From contig NZ_BONK01000003.1 in the NCBI RefSeq assembly GCF_016862675.1, forward strand, positions 310,001 to 374,000: a stretch of 64,000 nt of DNA, read 5' to 3'. The notes under the pieces were generated by a model. That model made no database searches. It was not told the DNA's origin and saw nothing but the letters and a program-made list of their open reading frames with translations. Numbering within the stretch: position 1 is the stretch's first letter; every line of letters starts with the position of its first letter. Below are positions 27,654 through 35,405 of the stretch, in pieces. Source of the DNA: Cellulomonas chitinilytica (GTDB lineage: Bacteria; Actinomycetota; Actinomycetes; Actinomycetales; Cellulomonadaceae). The position numbers were made by a program, and so were the translations under genes.

Positions 27654-28913
27654 TCACCGGGTGAGGACCGCGACCGCCTCGACGTGGTGGGTCATGGGGA
27701 ACAGGTCGAACGCCCGCAGGTCGGCCAGCCCGTAGCCGGCGTCCCCGAGCAGCGCGATGTCACGCGCCAGGGCGGCGGGGTCGCACGCGACGTAGACGAC
27801 ACGCTCGGGCCGCAGCGCCGTGATCCCCTCGACCACCCGTCGCCCGGCACCCGTGCGCGGCGGGTCGAGCACCACGACGTCGGCGTGCACCACGTCGGAG
27901 TCCGCGTCCTGCCGGCCCGTGAGGACCCGCGCGACGTCCCCCGCGTGCAGCTCGACGTGCGGCCGGTCGTGCAGGTTGCGCCGCGCGTCCCGCACGGCCC
28001 GCGCGTCGCCCTCGATCGAGATGACCTCGCCCGACTCCCCCACGGCGTCCGCGAGCGGGACGGTGAACAGCCCCGCGCCGGAGTACAGGTCCAGCACCGC
28101 CGATCCCTCGACGTCACCGACCCCGGCGAGCACCGCGCCGACCAGCACGGCAGGCGCCTCACGGTGCACCTGCCAGAAACCGGCGGCGGCCACACGGTAG
28201 TCGTACGTGCGCTCCCCGAGCTGCAGGCGCTCACGGACCGCCACCCGGGCGTTGGGACGCGGGTCCGGCTTGCCGCGACGCAGGTCGAACGGTGCGCCGT
28301 CGACGAGCACCAGGGGCGGCTCACCGTCGGCGGGAGCGACCGCCTCGATCGCGGCGCCCGCGGTCCACCGGCGCCCGAACAGGTCGAGCTCCTCGATGGC
28401 CTCCGACGCGAGCGGCATCGACGTCAGCGCGTGCAGCTCGTGCGACCGGAACCCCCGCATCGCCGCACGGCCCTCCGCGTCGGCGACGAGGTCGATGCGG
28501 GTACGCCACCGCAGCCCGCCGCGCTCGTCGTCACCCGGGGCGGGCCGCACCTCGACCGCACGGTCGAGCTTCGCGAGCCGGCGCAGCTGCTCCTCGACCA
28601 CCGCCGCCTTCCACGCCCGCTGCGCAGGCAGCGACACGTGGGCGAGCTCCCCGCCACCGACACCACCGGGACCGGCCTCGGGCCACGCCGACGGGACCCG
28701 GTCGGGCGACGCCTCGAGCACCTCGACCGCGTCGGCCCGCCAGAACTTCGACGTCTCGCCCGCGTCGGTCAGCCGCGCCCGCACCCGCTCGCCGGGCAGC
28801 GTGTGCCGGACGAACACCACGCGCCCCTCGTGCCGGGCGACGCAGTGCCCGCCGTGCGCGACGGGCCCGACCTCCAGCTCGACCAGGTCAGGGACGATCG
28901 CGTCAGTAGCCAC
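27654..28913 (-). CDS. Class I SAM-dependent RNA methyltransferase (TrmA/RlmD family)
   Basis: A 419-residue RNA uracil-C5 methyltransferase. An N-terminal TRAM domain (LVELEVGPVAHGGHCVARHE to VFVRHTLPGERVRARL, residues about 8-60) binds RNA. The catalytic domain shows VLDLYSGAGLFTVPLAD (SAM-binding motif I), VVLDPPRTGAGRRVVEGI, and the nucleophile motif VVYVACDPAALARDIALL. No N-terminal cysteine cluster is seen, so it is a cluster-less form. Corresponds in gene order to Rv2689c. GTG 28913 overlaps the stop of the upstream transporter gene by 11 bases, so the pair is co-transcribed. Whether it acts on tRNA or rRNA cannot be told. Confidence 0.9.
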   Translation of the reverse strand: MATDAIVPDLVELEVGPVAHGGHCVARHEGRVVFVRHTLPGERVRARLTDAGETSKFWRADAVEVLEASPDRVPSAWPEAGPGGVGGGELAHVSLPAQRAWKAAVVEEQLRRLAKLDRAVEVRPAPGDDERGGLRWRTRIDLVADAEGRAAMRGFRSHELHALTSMPLASEAIEELDLFGRRWTAGAAIEAVAPADGEPPLVLVDGAPFDLRRGKPDPRPNARVAVRERLQLGERTYDYRVAAAGFWQVHREAPAVLVGAVLAGVGDVEGSAVLDLYSGAGLFTVPLADAVGESGEVISIEGDARAVRDARRNLHDRPHVELHAGDVARVLTGRQDADSDVVHADVVVLDPPRTGAGRRVVEGITALRPERVVYVACDPAALARDIALLGDAGYGLADLRAFDLFPMTHHVEAVAVLTR

Positions 28914-30906
28914 GCGGAACGGTACCCCGGATGGGGTCCTCGAGCCCCGTCTGCCCCTCGGAGGACGCCAGCTGCCACGGCACCGACGCGACGACGACCC
29001 CGGGCGTGAACAGCAGCCGGCCCTTGAGCCGCAGGGCGCTCTGGTTGTGCAGGAGCTGCTCCCACCAGTGCCCCACGACGTACTCCGGGATGTACACCAC
29101 GACGAGGTCGCGCGGGCTGTCCCGGCGGATCGAGCGCACGTACGTGAGCACCGGCCGGGTGATCTCCCGGAACGGCGAGTCGAGCACCTTGAGCGGCACC
29201 GGGAGGTTCATCGCCTCCCACTGCTCGCGCAGCCGCTCGACGTCGTCCGGGTCCACGCCCACCGTCACGGCCTCGATGTAGTGCGGGCGCGACGCACGGG
29301 CGTACGCGAGCGCCCGCATCGTCGGCCGGTGCAGGTGCGAGACGAGCACGATCGCGTGCACCCGCGACGGCAGCGCGCGCGTGGCCTCCGCGTCGTCACC
29401 GAGCGCGAGCTCGGCCCGCACGTGCGTGTAGTGCCGGTGGATGCCCTTCATGAGCGCGAACACGAGGATCATCGCGATGATCGCGATGTACGCGCCGTGC
29501 GTGAACTTGGTGATCAGCACGATGACGAGCACGGTCGCGGTCATCGCGAGCCCGATCGTGTTGATGACGCGCGACCGCTTCATCTGCGCACGCCGGGCCG
29601 GGCTGGGCTCGGTCCGCAGGAGGCGGCCCCAGTGCCGCACCATGCCGAGCTGGCTCAGCGTGAACGACACGAACACGCCGACGATGTACAGCTGGATGAG
29701 CCGGGTGACCTCCGCGTCGAACGCCCAGATCAGGCCGATCGCGACGAGCGCCAGGGTCACGATGCCGTTGGAGTACGCCAGCCGGTCGCCGCGGGTGTGG
29801 AGCTGGCGCGGCAGGTATCCGTCGCGGGCGAGGATCGAGCCGAGCACCGGGAACCCGTTGAACGCCGTGTTCGCGGCGAGCACGAGGATGAACCCGGTGA
29901 CGACCGAGACGAACACGATCGCGGGGGTGAACCCCTGGAACACCGTCTCGGCGAGCTGCGAGATCACCGGGTTCTGCACGTACGAGTCCCCGACCGGCAC
30001 GCCGTTCAGCAGCAGCTGGTTGGCCTCGTCGTCGGCGAACACCACCCCGGTGGCGCGTGCGAGCAGCAGGATCGACATGATCATCGTGATCGAGAGCCCG
30101 CCCAGCAGCGCCAGGGTCGTCGCCGCGTTCTTCGACTTCGGCTTCTTGAACGCGGGCACACCGTTGCTGATCGCCTCGACACCGGTGAGCGCGGCACACC
30201 CCGAGGCGAACGCGCGCAGGATGAGGAAGAAGCCCGCGAGCCCCGCGAGACCGTCGGAGAACCCGGGCTCGGTCGCGAGGTCGAACTGCGAGCTGGCCGC
30301 CATCGGCAGCGTCCCCAGGAAGAACCTCACCCCGCCCACGACCGCGACCGAGCCGATCGCGAGCATGAACAGGTACACCGGGATCGCGAACGCGCTGCCC
30401 GACTCCTTGACGCCGCGCAGGTTCGCGAGCGTGATGACGACCACCAGGGCGATCGCGAACGCCGCCTCGTGCCCCCGCAGGGCCGGCAGCGCCGTCGCGG
30501 CGTACTGCGCGCCCGACGAGATCGACACCGCGACCGTGAGGATGTAGTCGACGAGCAGCGCGCTCGCCACCGTCACGCCCGCGTTCGGCCCGAGGTTCAC
30601 CGTCGCGACCTCGTAGTCGCCGCCGCCCGAGGGGTACGCGTGCACGTTCTGCCGGTAGGACGCCACGACGGTGAGCATCACGACGACGACCCCGAGACCG
30701 ACCCACGGGGAGATCACGAGCGCCGACATGCCGGCGAGCGAGAGCGTCAGCAGGATCTCGTCGGGCGCGTACGCCACGGACGACAAGGCGTCCGACGCGA
30801 ACACCGGCAGGGCGATGCGCTTGGGCAAGAGGGTGTGGCCGAGCCGGTCGCTGCGGACGGGGCGTCCGAGGAGCAAGCGCTTGGCGGCATCCGAGAGGTC
30901 CGACAC
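28903..30906 (-). CDS. KimA-like potassium transporter (APC superfamily)
   Basis: A 667-residue membrane protein of the amino acid-polyamine-organocation superfamily with about 12 helices, e.g. VGLGVVVVMLTVVASY and ITMIMSILLLARATGVVF. The N-terminus ALPVFASDALSSVAYAPDEI and YPSGGGDYEVATVNLG match the KimA potassium importer family (Bacillus subtilis YdaO). The last 150 residues form a cytosolic USP-like domain (VHAIVLVSHLHRPTMRALAY). Potassium as substrate is further supported by divergent trkA genes 120 bases away. GTG 30906 is favoured because TAGCAT lies 8 bases upstream. Corresponds to Rv2690c. No c-di-AMP riboswitch is visible in the short upstream gap. Confidence 0.85.
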   Translation of the reverse strand: MSDLSDAAKRLLLGRPVRSDRLGHTLLPKRIALPVFASDALSSVAYAPDEILLTLSLAGMSALVISPWVGLGVVVVMLTVVASYRQNVHAYPSGGGDYEVATVNLGPNAGVTVASALLVDYILTVAVSISSGAQYAATALPALRGHEAAFAIALVVVITLANLRGVKESGSAFAIPVYLFMLAIGSVAVVGGVRFFLGTLPMAASSQFDLATEPGFSDGLAGLAGFFLILRAFASGCAALTGVEAISNGVPAFKKPKSKNAATTLALLGGLSITMIMSILLLARATGVVFADDEANQLLLNGVPVGDSYVQNPVISQLAETVFQGFTPAIVFVSVVTGFILVLAANTAFNGFPVLGSILARDGYLPRQLHTRGDRLAYSNGIVTLALVAIGLIWAFDAEVTRLIQLYIVGVFVSFTLSQLGMVRHWGRLLRTEPSPARRAQMKRSRVINTIGLAMTATVLVIVLITKFTHGAYIAIIAMILVFALMKGIHRHYTHVRAELALGDDAEATRALPSRVHAIVLVSHLHRPTMRALAYARASRPHYIEAVTVGVDPDDVERLREQWEAMNLPVPLKVLDSPFREITRPVLTYVRSIRRDSPRDLVVVYIPEYVVGHWWEQLLHNQSALRLKGRLLFTPGVVVASVPWQLASSEGQTGLEDPIRGTVPRGY

Positions 30907-30914
30907 GATGACTG

Positions 30915-30920
30915 ATGCTA
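30915..30920 (-). promoter_or_regulatory. -10 element TAGCAT for the KimA-like gene
   Basis: TAGCAT, 8 bases, GTG 30906 on the minus strand; nearly leaderless and divergent from the trkA promoter. Confidence 0.45.
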
Positions 30921-31015
30921 GGCCGCCGGAGGCCCCCGAGCACCACTGCGACCACGAACGCCGCGCCGGGGCTGTGCGGCTCTGCCGCGCTGCACCCCGC
31001 GACGCCGGCACGGTA

Positions 31016-31021
31016 TAGCGT
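31016..31021 (+). promoter_or_regulatory. -10 element TAGCGT, leaderless type (trkA)
   Basis: TAGCGT (within TATAGCGT), 7 bases, then GTG 31029, deciding this start over in-frame upstream alternatives. Confidence 0.5.
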
Positions 31022-31028
31022 GCGCCTC

Positions 31029-31694
31029 GTGCACTTCGTGATCATGGGATGCGGCCGCGTCGGCGCGACGCTCGCGCAGACCCTCGAGAGCAACGGCCAC
31101 TCGGTGGCGGTCATCGACCAGAACCCGGAGGCGTTCCGCCGCCTCGACGCCGAGTTCGGCGGGAACAAGGTCACGGGCCTCGGGTTCGACCGCGACACCC
31201 TGACCCAGGCGGGGATCGAGGACGCGTTCGGGTTCGCGGCCGTCTCCGACGGCGACAACTCGAACATCCTGGCCGCCCGCGTGGTGCGCGAGACGTTCGG
31301 CATCGAGAACGTCGTCGCGCGCATCTACGACCCGCACCGCGCCGAGATCTACCAGCGCCTCGGCATCCCCACGGTCGCGACCGTGCGGTGGACCGCGCAC
31401 CAGGTGCTGCGCCGGATGCTCCCGATGGGCGCCACGGACGACTACCGCGACTCGTCCGGGCAGATCCAGCTCGCCCAGGTCGACGTGCACGAGGGCTGGA
31501 TCGGTCGCCCGCTGCGCGCGCTCGAGTCCGCCAGCGGCTCACGGATCGCCTACCTCACCCGCTACGGCGACGGCGTGCTGCCGACGTCGGACACCGTCCT
31601 CCAGGAGAACGACACCGTGCACGTGCTGCTCAAGGCCGACGACGCCGCCTTCGTCGAGCGGACCCTCGCGAACGCGCCGGCGGTGACCGAGTGA
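31029..31694 (+). CDS. trkA: TrkA-family potassium uptake regulator (CeoB-like)
   Basis: A 221-residue RCK protein with one N-terminal NAD-binding fold (HFVIMGCGRVGATLAQTLES, and the acidic end of strand two in VAVIDQNPEAF) followed by an RCK-C/TrkA-C domain (LAQVDVHEGWIGRPLRALES). It gates potassium transporters in response to NAD(H) or nucleotides. It is half the size of E. coli TrkA, so it should pair with the next gene's product; CeoB and CeoC are the equivalents in mycobacteria (Rv2691 and Rv2692). No TrkH/KtrB membrane channel is encoded in the window, leaving the divergent KimA-like transporter as a candidate partner. Confidence 0.92.
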   Translation: MHFVIMGCGRVGATLAQTLESNGHSVAVIDQNPEAFRRLDAEFGGNKVTGLGFDRDTLTQAGIEDAFGFAAVSDGDNSNILAARVVRETFGIENVVARIYDPHRAEIYQRLGIPTVATVRWTAHQVLRRMLPMGATDDYRDSSGQIQLAQVDVHEGWIGRPLRALESASGSRIAYLTRYGDGVLPTSDTVLQENDTVHVLLKADDAAFVERTLANAPAVTE

Positions 31695-32365
31695 GGGTCC
31701 TCGTCGCCGGCGCCGGGTCCGTCGGACGGTCCATCGCCCGGGAGCTGCTGGGCCACGACCACGAGGTCACGATCATCGACCGGCAGCCGTCCGCGATGCG
31801 CGTCGCGTCCGTCGCCGACGCCGACTGGCTCCTCGCGGACGCGTGCGAGCTGCCGACGCTGCGCCAGGCCAAGGCCGACGAGTGCGACGTGGTGGTGGCC
31901 GCGACGGGCGACGACAAGGCGAACCTCGTCATCGCGTTCCTCGCGAAGACGGAGTTCGGCGTCCCGCGCACCGTGGCGCGCGTGAACAACCCGAAGAACG
32001 AGTGGATGTTCGACGAGGCCTGGGGCGTGGACGTCGCCGTGTCGACGCCCCGGATCATGACGGCGATGGTCGAGGAGGCCGTGACCGTCGGCGACCTGGT
32101 CCGGATCTTCACGTTCCACCAGTCCCGCGCGGACATCCTCGAGCTCACGCTGCCCGAGGACTCGCCGCTCGCGGGCGTGCGCGTCGGTCAGGTCGAGTGG
32201 CCCGAGGACACCGTGCTCGCGTGCATCGTGCGGGACACCCGCCCGATCGCGCCCAGCCCCGACGACACGCTCGAGGCCCGCGACGAGCTGCTGTTCGTCA
32301 CGGGACGGGACGCGGACGAGTCCGAGCTGGAGCAGATCCTGACCCGCGGACCAGCGTCCAGCTGA
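31691..32365 (+). CDS. trkA: TrkA-family potassium uptake regulator (CeoC-like)
   Basis: A 224-residue RCK protein paralogous to its upstream neighbour: VLVAGAGSVGRSIARELLGH (dinucleotide fold) and EVTIIDRQPSAM at the N-terminus, then a TrkA-C domain with ILELTLPEDSPLAGVRVGQV. GTG 31691 overlaps the preceding stop by four bases, so the two RCK subunits are coupled. The last 68 bases overlap, tail to tail, with the end of the DUF3159 gene on the other strand, an arrangement without room for a terminator. Function is as for the upstream gene. Confidence 0.92.
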   Translation: MRVLVAGAGSVGRSIARELLGHDHEVTIIDRQPSAMRVASVADADWLLADACELPTLRQAKADECDVVVAATGDDKANLVIAFLAKTEFGVPRTVARVNNPKNEWMFDEAWGVDVAVSTPRIMTAMVEEAVTVGDLVRIFTFHQSRADILELTLPEDSPLAGVRVGQVEWPEDTVLACIVRDTRPIAPSPDDTLEARDELLFVTGRDADESELEQILTRGPASS

Positions 32366-33074
32366 TCCACAGCGCGAGGGCCGTCAACGGGATGCCCATG
32401 ACGAGCTTCGCCGTGCCGAGCCACCCGACCTCCGCGTCGAGGTACAGCGGCACCTGAACCGCGAGCCGGGCGGCGAACATGGCCACCCACGGCCACGTCG
32501 CGAGCGCGTAGCGCCGACGCAGGGCCCGGTCGTCGTGCCACGCGACGGCCGCCCCCCACGTGCCGCCGGTGATCGGGCCGTCCTTGTGGAACAGGCCGAC
32601 GACGAGCCCCACGAGGGGCCAGCCCACGAGGATCGACACGAGCGTCCCCACGAGGTACACGACGTTGACCCACAGGCCGTACAGGAAGTAGTTCTGCGCC
32701 TGCCCGGACTTCCACGCCCAGATGACGCCGATGCCCACACCGAGCAGCCCGGAGAAGGCCTGCGTGACGGGCGTGCGCTGCACGAGCCGCACGGCGACCG
32801 CGACGAGGGCGGCCGCGGACGCGGCGACGAGCGCGGGCGTGAGCTGCTGCCCCGTGACGAGGTACACGACGACGAAGAGCAGCCCGGGGGCCACCGACTC
32901 GACGACCCCGCGCACCCCGCCGACGGCGTCCGCGGCGGAGAACTCCTCGCCGGTCAGCGCCCGCATCCCGCGCAGGCCGCCCTCCTCGGGCTGCACGACG
33001 TCGTCGACCGCCTCGAGCGCGTGGTCCACGCGGGTCTCCTGCGGCTGCTCCTGGGGGTGCTCGCGCTCACTCAC
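32298..33074 (-). CDS. DUF3159 membrane protein
   Basis: A 258-residue integral membrane protein of the actinobacterial DUF3159 family (Rv2693c by gene order). After a hydrophilic 60 residues come five or six helices: GLLFVVVYLVTGQQLTPALV, AASAAALVAVAVRLVQ, FSGLLGVGIGVIWAWK, VNVVYLVGTLVSILVGW, WPWVAMFAARLAVQVPL and LVMGIPLTALALWISW. The motif LFHKDGPITGGTWG between helices is a family hallmark. No function is known. GTG 33074 overlaps the OB-fold gene's stop by 8 bases. Its 3' end overlaps the convergent trkA gene by 68 bases. Confidence 0.88.
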   Translation of the reverse strand: MSEREHPQEQPQETRVDHALEAVDDVVQPEEGGLRGMRALTGEEFSAADAVGGVRGVVESVAPGLLFVVVYLVTGQQLTPALVAASAAALVAVAVRLVQRTPVTQAFSGLLGVGIGVIWAWKSGQAQNYFLYGLWVNVVYLVGTLVSILVGWPLVGLVVGLFHKDGPITGGTWGAAVAWHDDRALRRRYALATWPWVAMFAARLAVQVPLYLDAEVGWLGTAKLVMGIPLTALALWISWTLVRGSGSAPARTRPRPVP

Positions 33075-33435
33075 CGGGACGCGGCCGCAGCTCGTACTTC
33101 GGGTTGAACACGGTCCGGCGGCCGTCGACGAGGCACACCAGCCCCTCGATCTTCGCCCGGCGGCCCGGCGCGACGCCGGCGATCTCCCGGCGTCCGAGCC
33201 ACACGAGGTCCAGGGTCCCGCTGCCGTCGTAGAGCTCGGCCTCGAGCGCCGGGACGCCTTCACGCGGACGCAGGGTCACCGAGCGGATGACGCCCGACAC
33301 GCTCGCGCGCGAGCGGTTCGTGAGCTGGTCGACGGGCGTGCAGCCGACGACGCGGACCGCGTCGGCCCGCTCCTCGTCGGCCTCGATCTCGGCCTGCGAG
33401 GCGACGACCTTGCGCAGGCGGTCCTTGAGCGTCAT
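33067..33435 (-). CDS. OB-fold nucleic acid binding domain protein
   Basis: A 122-residue protein with one OB-fold of the tRNA_anti/RecG-wedge type: ASVSGVIRSVTLRPREGVPA, LEAELYDGSGTLDLVWLGRR, EIAGVAPGRRAKIEGLVC. The family accompanies DUF3710 and dut in actinobacteria (Rv2694c equivalent by order). It may bind RNA or DNA; the role is not established. ATG 33435 shares ATGA with the DUF3710 stop and its own stop overlaps the DUF3159 start, so DUF3710, OB-fold and DUF3159 form a tightly coupled operon. Confidence 0.88.
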   Translation of the reverse strand: MTLKDRLRKVVASQAEIEADEERADAVRVVGCTPVDQLTNRSRASVSGVIRSVTLRPREGVPALEAELYDGSGTLDLVWLGRREIAGVAPGRRAKIEGLVCLVDGRRTVFNPKYELRPRPGE

Positions 33436-34178
33436 CGGATCTCCGTGATCTCCGGTCCGCGGGTCAACGGGTCGAACCCGGGCGCCTGCTCGGCGGCCTC
33501 GGCGGCCTCGGCGGCCTCGGCGGCCGGGGCCGCCGGACCGGGCAGGCGCAGCTGCAGCAGGTCGCGGGGCGGCAGCGCCTCCGTGCCGCGGACCACGACG
33601 ATCCCGGCGAACACCTGCTCGAGCGTCTGGGCGGCCTCGGGCTCGACCGCGGCGCGACCCGACAGGACGCCGCGCAGGAACCAGCGCGGGCCGTCCGTGC
33701 CGATGAAGCGCGCCGGGCGGTGACCCGTCCGGCCCTCGGGCGTACGGACGGGCAGGCGAGCGAGCAGCTCCCGCCCGAACGGCCCGGGCAGGTCGTCGAC
33801 CGAGCCGCCCTGCTGGCTGACCGACTCGGCGATCTCCGCGCGGATCTCGTCCCAGATGCCCTCGCGCCGGGGGGCGGCGAAGGCCTGCACCTGCAGCGAG
33901 GAGCCGTCGAGCAGCACCGAGGCCGCCGAGACCACGTTGGTGGCCTTGTCGATCTCCATGCGCAGCTCCATGCCCGGGACACCGGGGAGCCGGATCGCGC
34001 CGAGGTCGACCCGCGGCAGCTCGTCGTCCACCTCGTCGACGTCCCACGGACCCGAGGTGCGCACCGGCAGCGGCGGCGCCTCCTCGGTCGTCTCGTCGGT
34101 GCTCACGTCGTCCGCGCCCGTGGGCTCGGCGACGTCGTCGGTGGCGGAGTCCTTGCCGCCACGCCGGAACAGACCCAC
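33432..34178 (-). CDS. DUF3710 domain-containing protein
   Basis: A 248-residue actinobacterial DUF3710 protein (Rv2696c equivalent). The acidic N-terminal 45 residues are followed by RVDLGAIRLPGVPGMELRME, SVLLDGSSLQVQAFAAPRRE and GIWDEIRAEIAESVSQQGGS, then ARFIGTDGPRWFLRGVLSG near residue 155. These are family marks without known enzymatic meaning. The C-terminal tail holds an AEA repeat encoded by four copies of a 9-base unit. GTG 34178 has GAGGAGG upstream; a TACCGT -10 and a 20-base palindrome lie in the leader. First gene of an operon with the OB-fold and DUF3159 genes. Confidence 0.88.
   Translation of the reverse strand: MGLFRRGGKDSATDDVAEPTGADDVSTDETTEEAPPLPVRTSGPWDVDEVDDELPRVDLGAIRLPGVPGMELRMEIDKATNVVSAASVLLDGSSLQVQAFAAPRREGIWDEIRAEIAESVSQQGGSVDDLPGPFGRELLARLPVRTPEGRTGHRPARFIGTDGPRWFLRGVLSGRAAVEPEAAQTLEQVFAGIVVVRGTEALPPRDLLQLRLPGPAAPAAEAAEAAEAAEQAPGFDPLTRGPEITEIR
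33491..33526. repeat. Four tandem copies of a 9-base unit (CGGCGGCCT/GGCGGCCTC frame) in the DUF3710 gene
   Basis: GGCGGCCTC repeated in register, coding on the minus strand for Ala-Glu-Ala-type triplets near the protein's C-terminus; likely length-variable. Confidence 0.8.
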
Positions 34179-34192
34179 GACTCACTCCTCCT

Positions 34193-34212
34193 CGGCACGC
34201 ACGTGCGTGCCG
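34193..34212. promoter_or_regulatory. Perfect 20-base palindrome in the DUF3710 leader
   Basis: CGGCACGCAC and its exact complement, with CACGTG at the centre, between the predicted start (about 34215) and the ribosome site. It could be an RNA hairpin or a protein site. Confidence 0.5.
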
Positions 34213-34221
34213 TACCTGGCA

Positions 34222-34227
34222 ACGGTA
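34222..34227 (-). promoter_or_regulatory. -10 element TACCGT for the DUF3710 operon
   Basis: Minus-strand TACCGT about 44 bases upstream of GTG 34178, predicting a leader of about 37 bases. Confidence 0.45.
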
Positions 34228-34247
34228 GCCCCGCGTTCGGCGGCCAC

Positions 34248-34742
34248 CTAGCCCGCCACCTCTGCGGTGCCGCGGGACTCGCTCGGTGCGTTCCAGCCGC
34301 CGCTCGAGCCGAAGCCGCCCTCGCCGCGGTGCGAGCCGGGCAGGCGCTCGACGTCCACGAACCGGACCCGCTCGACGCGCTGCACCACGAGCTGCGCGAT
34401 GCGGTCACCGCGGTGCAGCACGAGGGGCTCGTGGGCGTCGGTGTTGAGCAGCGTCACGGCGATCTCGCCGCGGTACCCGGCGTCGACCGTCCCCGGAGCG
34501 TTCACGATCGTCAGACCGTGCCGCGCCGCGAGGCCCGAGCGCGGGTGCACGAACGCCGCGAAGCCGTCGGGCAGCGCGATCGCGACGCCGGTCGGGACGG
34601 TCGCCCGACCCTGCGGCGGCAACGTCACGTCGACCCGGGCGACCAGGTCGGCACCGGCGTCACCGGGGTGCGCGTACGCCGGGGCGGGGAGGTCCGGGTC
34701 GAGGCGGAGCAGGAGCACCTCGGTGCTGGGTTCGGCCGTCAC
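34248..34742 (-). CDS. dut: dUTP diphosphatase
   Basis: A 164-residue trimeric dUTPase that hydrolyses dUTP to dUMP and pyrophosphate, keeping uracil out of DNA. All five family motifs are present: DAGADL (I), [10 protein letters not shown] (II), [14 protein letters not shown] (III, with the catalytic Asp and the uracil-stacking Tyr), RGDRIAQLV (IV) and [11 protein letters not shown] (V) near the C-terminus, the flexible arm that closes over the nucleotide. GTG 34742 lies 8 bases after TAGGGT, and the promoter is back-to-back with that of the DUF3093 gene in a 39-base gap. Corresponds to Rv2697c. Confidence 0.96.
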   Translation of the reverse strand: MTAEPSTEVLLLRLDPDLPAPAYAHPGDAGADLVARVDVTLPPQGRATVPTGVAIALPDGFAAFVHPRSGLAARHGLTIVNAPGTVDAGYRGEIAVTLLNTDAHEPLVLHRGDRIAQLVVQRVERVRFVDVERLPGSHRGEGGFGSSGGWNAPSESRGTAEVAG

Positions 34743-34750
34743 GGGGCCCG

Positions 34751-34756
34751 ACCCTA
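34751..34756 (-). promoter_or_regulatory. -10 element TAGGGT for dut
   Basis: TAGGGT, 8 bases, GTG 34742 on the minus strand. Confidence 0.5.
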
Positions 34757-34769
34757 CCGGCAGGGGTGG

Positions 34770-34775
34770 GATGCT
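34770..34775 (+). promoter_or_regulatory. -10 element GATGCT for DUF3093
   Basis: GATGCT, six bases, ATG 34782; the dut and DUF3093 -10 elements are only 13 bases apart. Confidence 0.4.
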
Positions 34776-34781
34776 GGGGCC

Positions 34782-35288
34782 ATGCCCGACGTGCCCGACC
34801 GCCTTCCCGCGCCCGCGAGCGGCCCCGAGACCGGCCCGGTCCCGTCGGGGACGTCGCCCGCGTACTCCGAGCGGCTGTGGCCCGGTGCCCTGGCGTGGGT
34901 CCTGCTGGGGGTCGTCGCGGTGATGGTCGGGATCGCGCTCGTCCCGGTGGACGCCACAGCGGGTGCGGCGGTCGCGGCGCTCACGGTGGCCGTGGGCACG
35001 GTCGCCCTGCTGCGCACGTCACCGGTGGTGGAGGTCTCCGGTGGCATGCTGCGTGCGGGTTCCGCCCGCATCCCGCTCGCCCTCCTGGGCGACGCGCGGG
35101 CCCTGGACGCTGTGGCGACGCGGGCCGAGCTCGGGCCGCGCCTGGATGCGCGGGCGCACCTGTGCCACCGCGGCTGGGTGCCGACGGCCGTGCGCGTCGA
35201 GGTGCACGACCCGCGGGACCCGACGCCCTACTGGGTGGTGTCGTCGCGGCGTCCGGCCGAGCTCGTCGCCGCCGTCCGCGGCGCCTGA
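34782..35288 (+). CDS. DUF3093 membrane protein
   Basis: A 168-residue protein of the DUF3093 family (Rv2698 equivalent). After a proline-rich start come [20 protein letters not shown], then two transmembrane helices ([19 protein letters not shown] and [16 protein letters not shown]), and a soluble C-terminal half with [40 protein letters not shown] and [17 protein letters not shown], which resembles a PH-like lipid- or protein-binding fold; that fold assignment is inference. Function unknown. A double hairpin follows the gene before the convergent DUF4193 gene. Confidence 0.88.
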   Translation: MPDVPDRLPAPASGPETGPVPSGTSPAYSERLWPGALAWVLLGVVAVMVGIALVPVDATAGAAVAALTVAVGTVALLRTSPVVEVSGGMLRAGSARIPLALLGDARALDAVATRAELGPRLDARAHLCHRGWVPTAVRVEVHDPRDPTPYWVVSSRRPAELVAAVRGA

Positions 35289-35293
35289 CCCGT

Positions 35294-35315
35294 CCGCGCC
35301 GCCTGGGCGGCGCGG
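35294..35315. terminator. Hairpin directly after the DUF3093 gene
   Basis: CCGCGCCGCC and GGCGGCGCGG, a 10-bp stem with almost no loop, 6 bases after the stop. Confidence 0.5.
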
Positions 35316-35342
35316 CAGCCTGCGGTCACGCTCCCACAGACG

Positions 35343-35376
35343 GACGGCCGACCACCCGTGAGGGTGATCGGCCGTC
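35343..35376. terminator. Bidirectional hairpin terminator
   Basis: 15-base arms pairing at 14 positions around a GTGA loop, between DUF3093 (+) and DUF4193 (-). Confidence 0.75.
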
Positions 35377-35405
35377 GCGTGGGTCGATCGGTGCTGCGCG
35401 CAGCG

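Noticed and set aside
28207-30915. A 900-codon open frame opposite the KimA-like gene
   Set aside because: His/Arg/Asp-rich composition typical of antisense frames at high GC; the minus-strand transporter has helices and motifs.
30907-31028. Possible riboswitch upstream of the KimA-like potassium transporter
   Set aside because: Both divergent genes appear leaderless and the gap is only about 120 bases.
33491-33526. Repeat cluster that could suggest a CRISPR array
   Set aside because: Units are 9 bases, contiguous, without spacers and in frame in a coding sequence.
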